A stretch of 64,000 nt of DNA from Epilithonimonas zeae (GTDB taxonomy: Bacteria; Bacteroidota; Bacteroidia; Flavobacteriales; Weeksellaceae), in contig NZ_CP075338.1 in the NCBI RefSeq assembly GCF_023278365.1, forward strand, positions 2,666,001 through 2,730,000, in the 5' to 3' direction. The translations under genes were made by a program, and so were the position numbers. The notes under the pieces were generated by a model that made no database searches, was not told where the DNA came from, and worked only from the letters and a program-made list of their open reading frames with translations. Of the stretch, positions 62,588 through 64,000 are shown piece by piece; the stretch's first letter is position 1; each line of letters starts with the position of its first letter.

Positions 62588-64000
62588 ATGAGTTTTTTAA
62601 ATACCGTTCTTAAAAGTTTTTTGGGAGACAAAAATGCAAAAGATCTTAAAGAAGTAAAAAAAGTTGTCGCAAAAATAAAAACAATAGAACCTGGCATCCA
62701 ATCGTTATCTGATGATGGTTTGAGAGATAAAACTGCAGAATTTAAGGAAAAAATAAAATCTGCAACGGCTAAGTTTACAACCCAAATAGACGACATAAAA
62801 GAGCAAATAAAAAACTCAACCAACGTTGACGAAAAAGAAGCACTTTTCAACAAAATAGAAGGTCTTAAAAAAGATTCTTATGAGGTTGAAGAAAAAGTTC
62901 TTAATGAGATTCTTCCGGAAGCTTTTGCTTTAGTGAAAGAAACTTCAAGACGTTTGGCTCAAAATGGAGAGATTCGTGTTAAAGCGACAGATAAAGATCG
63001 TGAATTAGCAGCTACAAAAGATTTCGTTTCTCTGGATGGCGACATTGCTGTCTGGAAAAATTCTTGGGATGCAGCCGGAACACCTGTAGTTTGGGATATG
63101 GTTCATTACGACACGCAGTTTATTGGTGGGGTTGTATTACACTCAGGAAAAATTGCAGAAATGGCGACTGGTGAAGGTAAAACCTTGGTAGGTACTTTAC
63201 CAATTTATCTTAATGCACTTCCAGAAAGAGGAGTTCACGTGGTAACGGTCAACGACTATTTGGCGAAACGTGACTCGGCTTGGATGGGTCCATTGTACCA
63301 ATTCCACGGATTGACGATTGATTGTATCGATCTTCATCAGCCTAACTCAGATGCCAGAAGAAAAGCATATCAGGCAAGTATCACTTACGGAACGAATAAC
63401 GAGTTCGGTTTCGATTATCTGAGAGATAATATGGTAACCAATCCTACTGAATTAGTTCAGGGAGAATTGAATTTTGCCATTGTCGATGAGGTTGATTCGG
63501 TTTTGATTGATGATGCAAGAACACCTTTAATTATTTCTGGTCCAGTTCCTCAAGGTGACAGACAGGAATATGATGTTCTTAAACCTTCTATCGACAGAAT
63601 CGTTGAAGTTCAGAAAAAAACAGTTTCTGGTATTTTTAATGAAGCTAAAAAACTAATCGCCAACGGAAATACCAAAGAAGGTGGTTTCAAATTGCTTCAG
63701 GCTTACAGAGGTCTTCCAAAAAACAGACAATTGATCAAGTTCTTGTCAGAAAGTGGAAACCGAGCATTACTTCAGAAAGTTGAAGGTCAATATATGGCGG
63801 ATAACAACCGTGATATGCCAATCGTAGATAAGGATCTTTATTTTGTAATCGATGAGAAAAATAACCAAATCGATTTGACGGATAAGGGTGTAGAATATAT
63901 GTCTGCGGGTAATGAGGATCAACAATTCTTTGTTTTGACAGATATCGGGACAGAAATTGCTGACATCGAAAAGAAAAATCTTTCCAAGGAAGAAGAATTT
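62588..64000 (+). CDS. secA: Preprotein translocase ATPase SecA, 3'-truncated by window edge
   Basis: The first 471 residues are present. It starts [20 protein letters not shown], a SecA opening. Walker A is in [18 protein letters not shown], followed by [37 protein letters not shown] and the DEAD-box-like [20 protein letters not shown]. It drives protein export through SecYEG. A Bacteroidota-style insertion follows the ISG motif ([20 protein letters not shown]). No stop is reached before 64000. Confidence 0.97.
   Translation, partial: MSFLNTVLKSFLGDKNAKDLKEVKKVVAKIKTIEPGIQSLSDDGLRDKTAEFKEKIKSATAKFTTQIDDIKEQIKNSTNVDEKEALFNKIEGLKKDSYEVEEKVLNEILPEAFALVKETSRRLAQNGEIRVKATDKDRELAATKDFVSLDGDIAVWKNSWDAAGTPVVWDMVHYDTQFIGGVVLHSGKIAEMATGEGKTLVGTLPIYLNALPERGVHVVTVNDYLAKRDSAWMGPLYQFHGLTIDCIDLHQPNSDARRKAYQASITYGTNNEFGFDYLRDNMVTNPTELVQGELNFAIVDEVDSVLIDDARTPLIISGPVPQGDRQEYDVLKPSIDRIVEVQKKTVSGIFNEAKKLIANGNTKEGGFKLLQAYRGLPKNRQLIKFLSESGNRALLQKVEGQYMADNNRDMPIVDKDLYFVIDEKNNQIDLTDKGVEYMSAGNEDQQFFVLTDIGTEIADIEKKNLSKEEEF

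Overview
The window looks like chromosome from a flavobacterium of the Chryseobacterium/Weeksellaceae type (inference). The DNA is AT-rich. Many genes follow the Bacteroidota promoter -7 motif TAnnTTTG. Two proteins end in type IX secretion (T9SS) sorting domains, and families common in that group are present (DUF6266, DUF6443-type Rhs, DUF2797, DUF2795). No tRNA, rRNA or CRISPR array was seen.

Region 1 (1-29,200) is most of a surface polysaccharide (O-antigen or capsule) locus. It encodes GDP-fucose synthesis (gmd, fcl), a UDP-HexNAc epimerase and dehydrogenase pair (TviC/TviB-like), a sugar aminotransferase with a NeuD-like acyltransferase, and about a dozen glycosyltransferases. It also has an MBOAT + SGNH O-acetylation pair, an acyltransferase-3 protein, further hexapeptide acyltransferases and a methyltransferase. 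A small type II fatty-acid-like set (two KAS III paralogues, an ACP and a ketoreductase) may build a hydroxyacyl group for an amino sugar. No Wzx or Wzy was recognised, so the locus probably continues to the left. Orientation flips several times, and facing TAnnTTTG promoters mark the divergent junctions.

Region 2 (29,200-43,960) is a polymorphic-toxin island on the minus strand. An apparent operon encodes a T9SS-sorted repeat protein, a 987-aa Rhs/YD-like protein, a 1221-aa DUF6443-type Rhs protein with a variable glycine-rich tip, and a small membrane-anchored candidate immunity protein. Downstream lie three promoterless, start-less orphan Rhs tips. One carries a hydrophobic tip followed by a membrane protein gene. 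One carries a WHH-type nuclease tip followed by two paralogous small genes. One carries a TNT-type NAD-glycohydrolase tip followed directly by an IS1-family element, with no immunity gene. Two of the orphan tips begin at the same point of the Rhs core as the full-length protein's core, and the third begins a little further into it. A scar between cassettes repeats the TNT tail, a hairpin and the IS1 head.

Region 3 (43,960-45,280) is non-coding, with a short GGATATACAA repeat cluster and five tandem copies of a roughly 197-bp repeat.

Region 4 (45,280-64,000) is mostly housekeeping: a DUF6266 protein, a SulP transporter with two beta-carbonic anhydrases, pth, mfd, several lipoproteins and small exported proteins, an AsmA-like protein, DUF2797, a T9SS-sorted protein, a UDP-glucuronate-4-epimerase-like enzyme, DUF2795, and secA running off the right edge.
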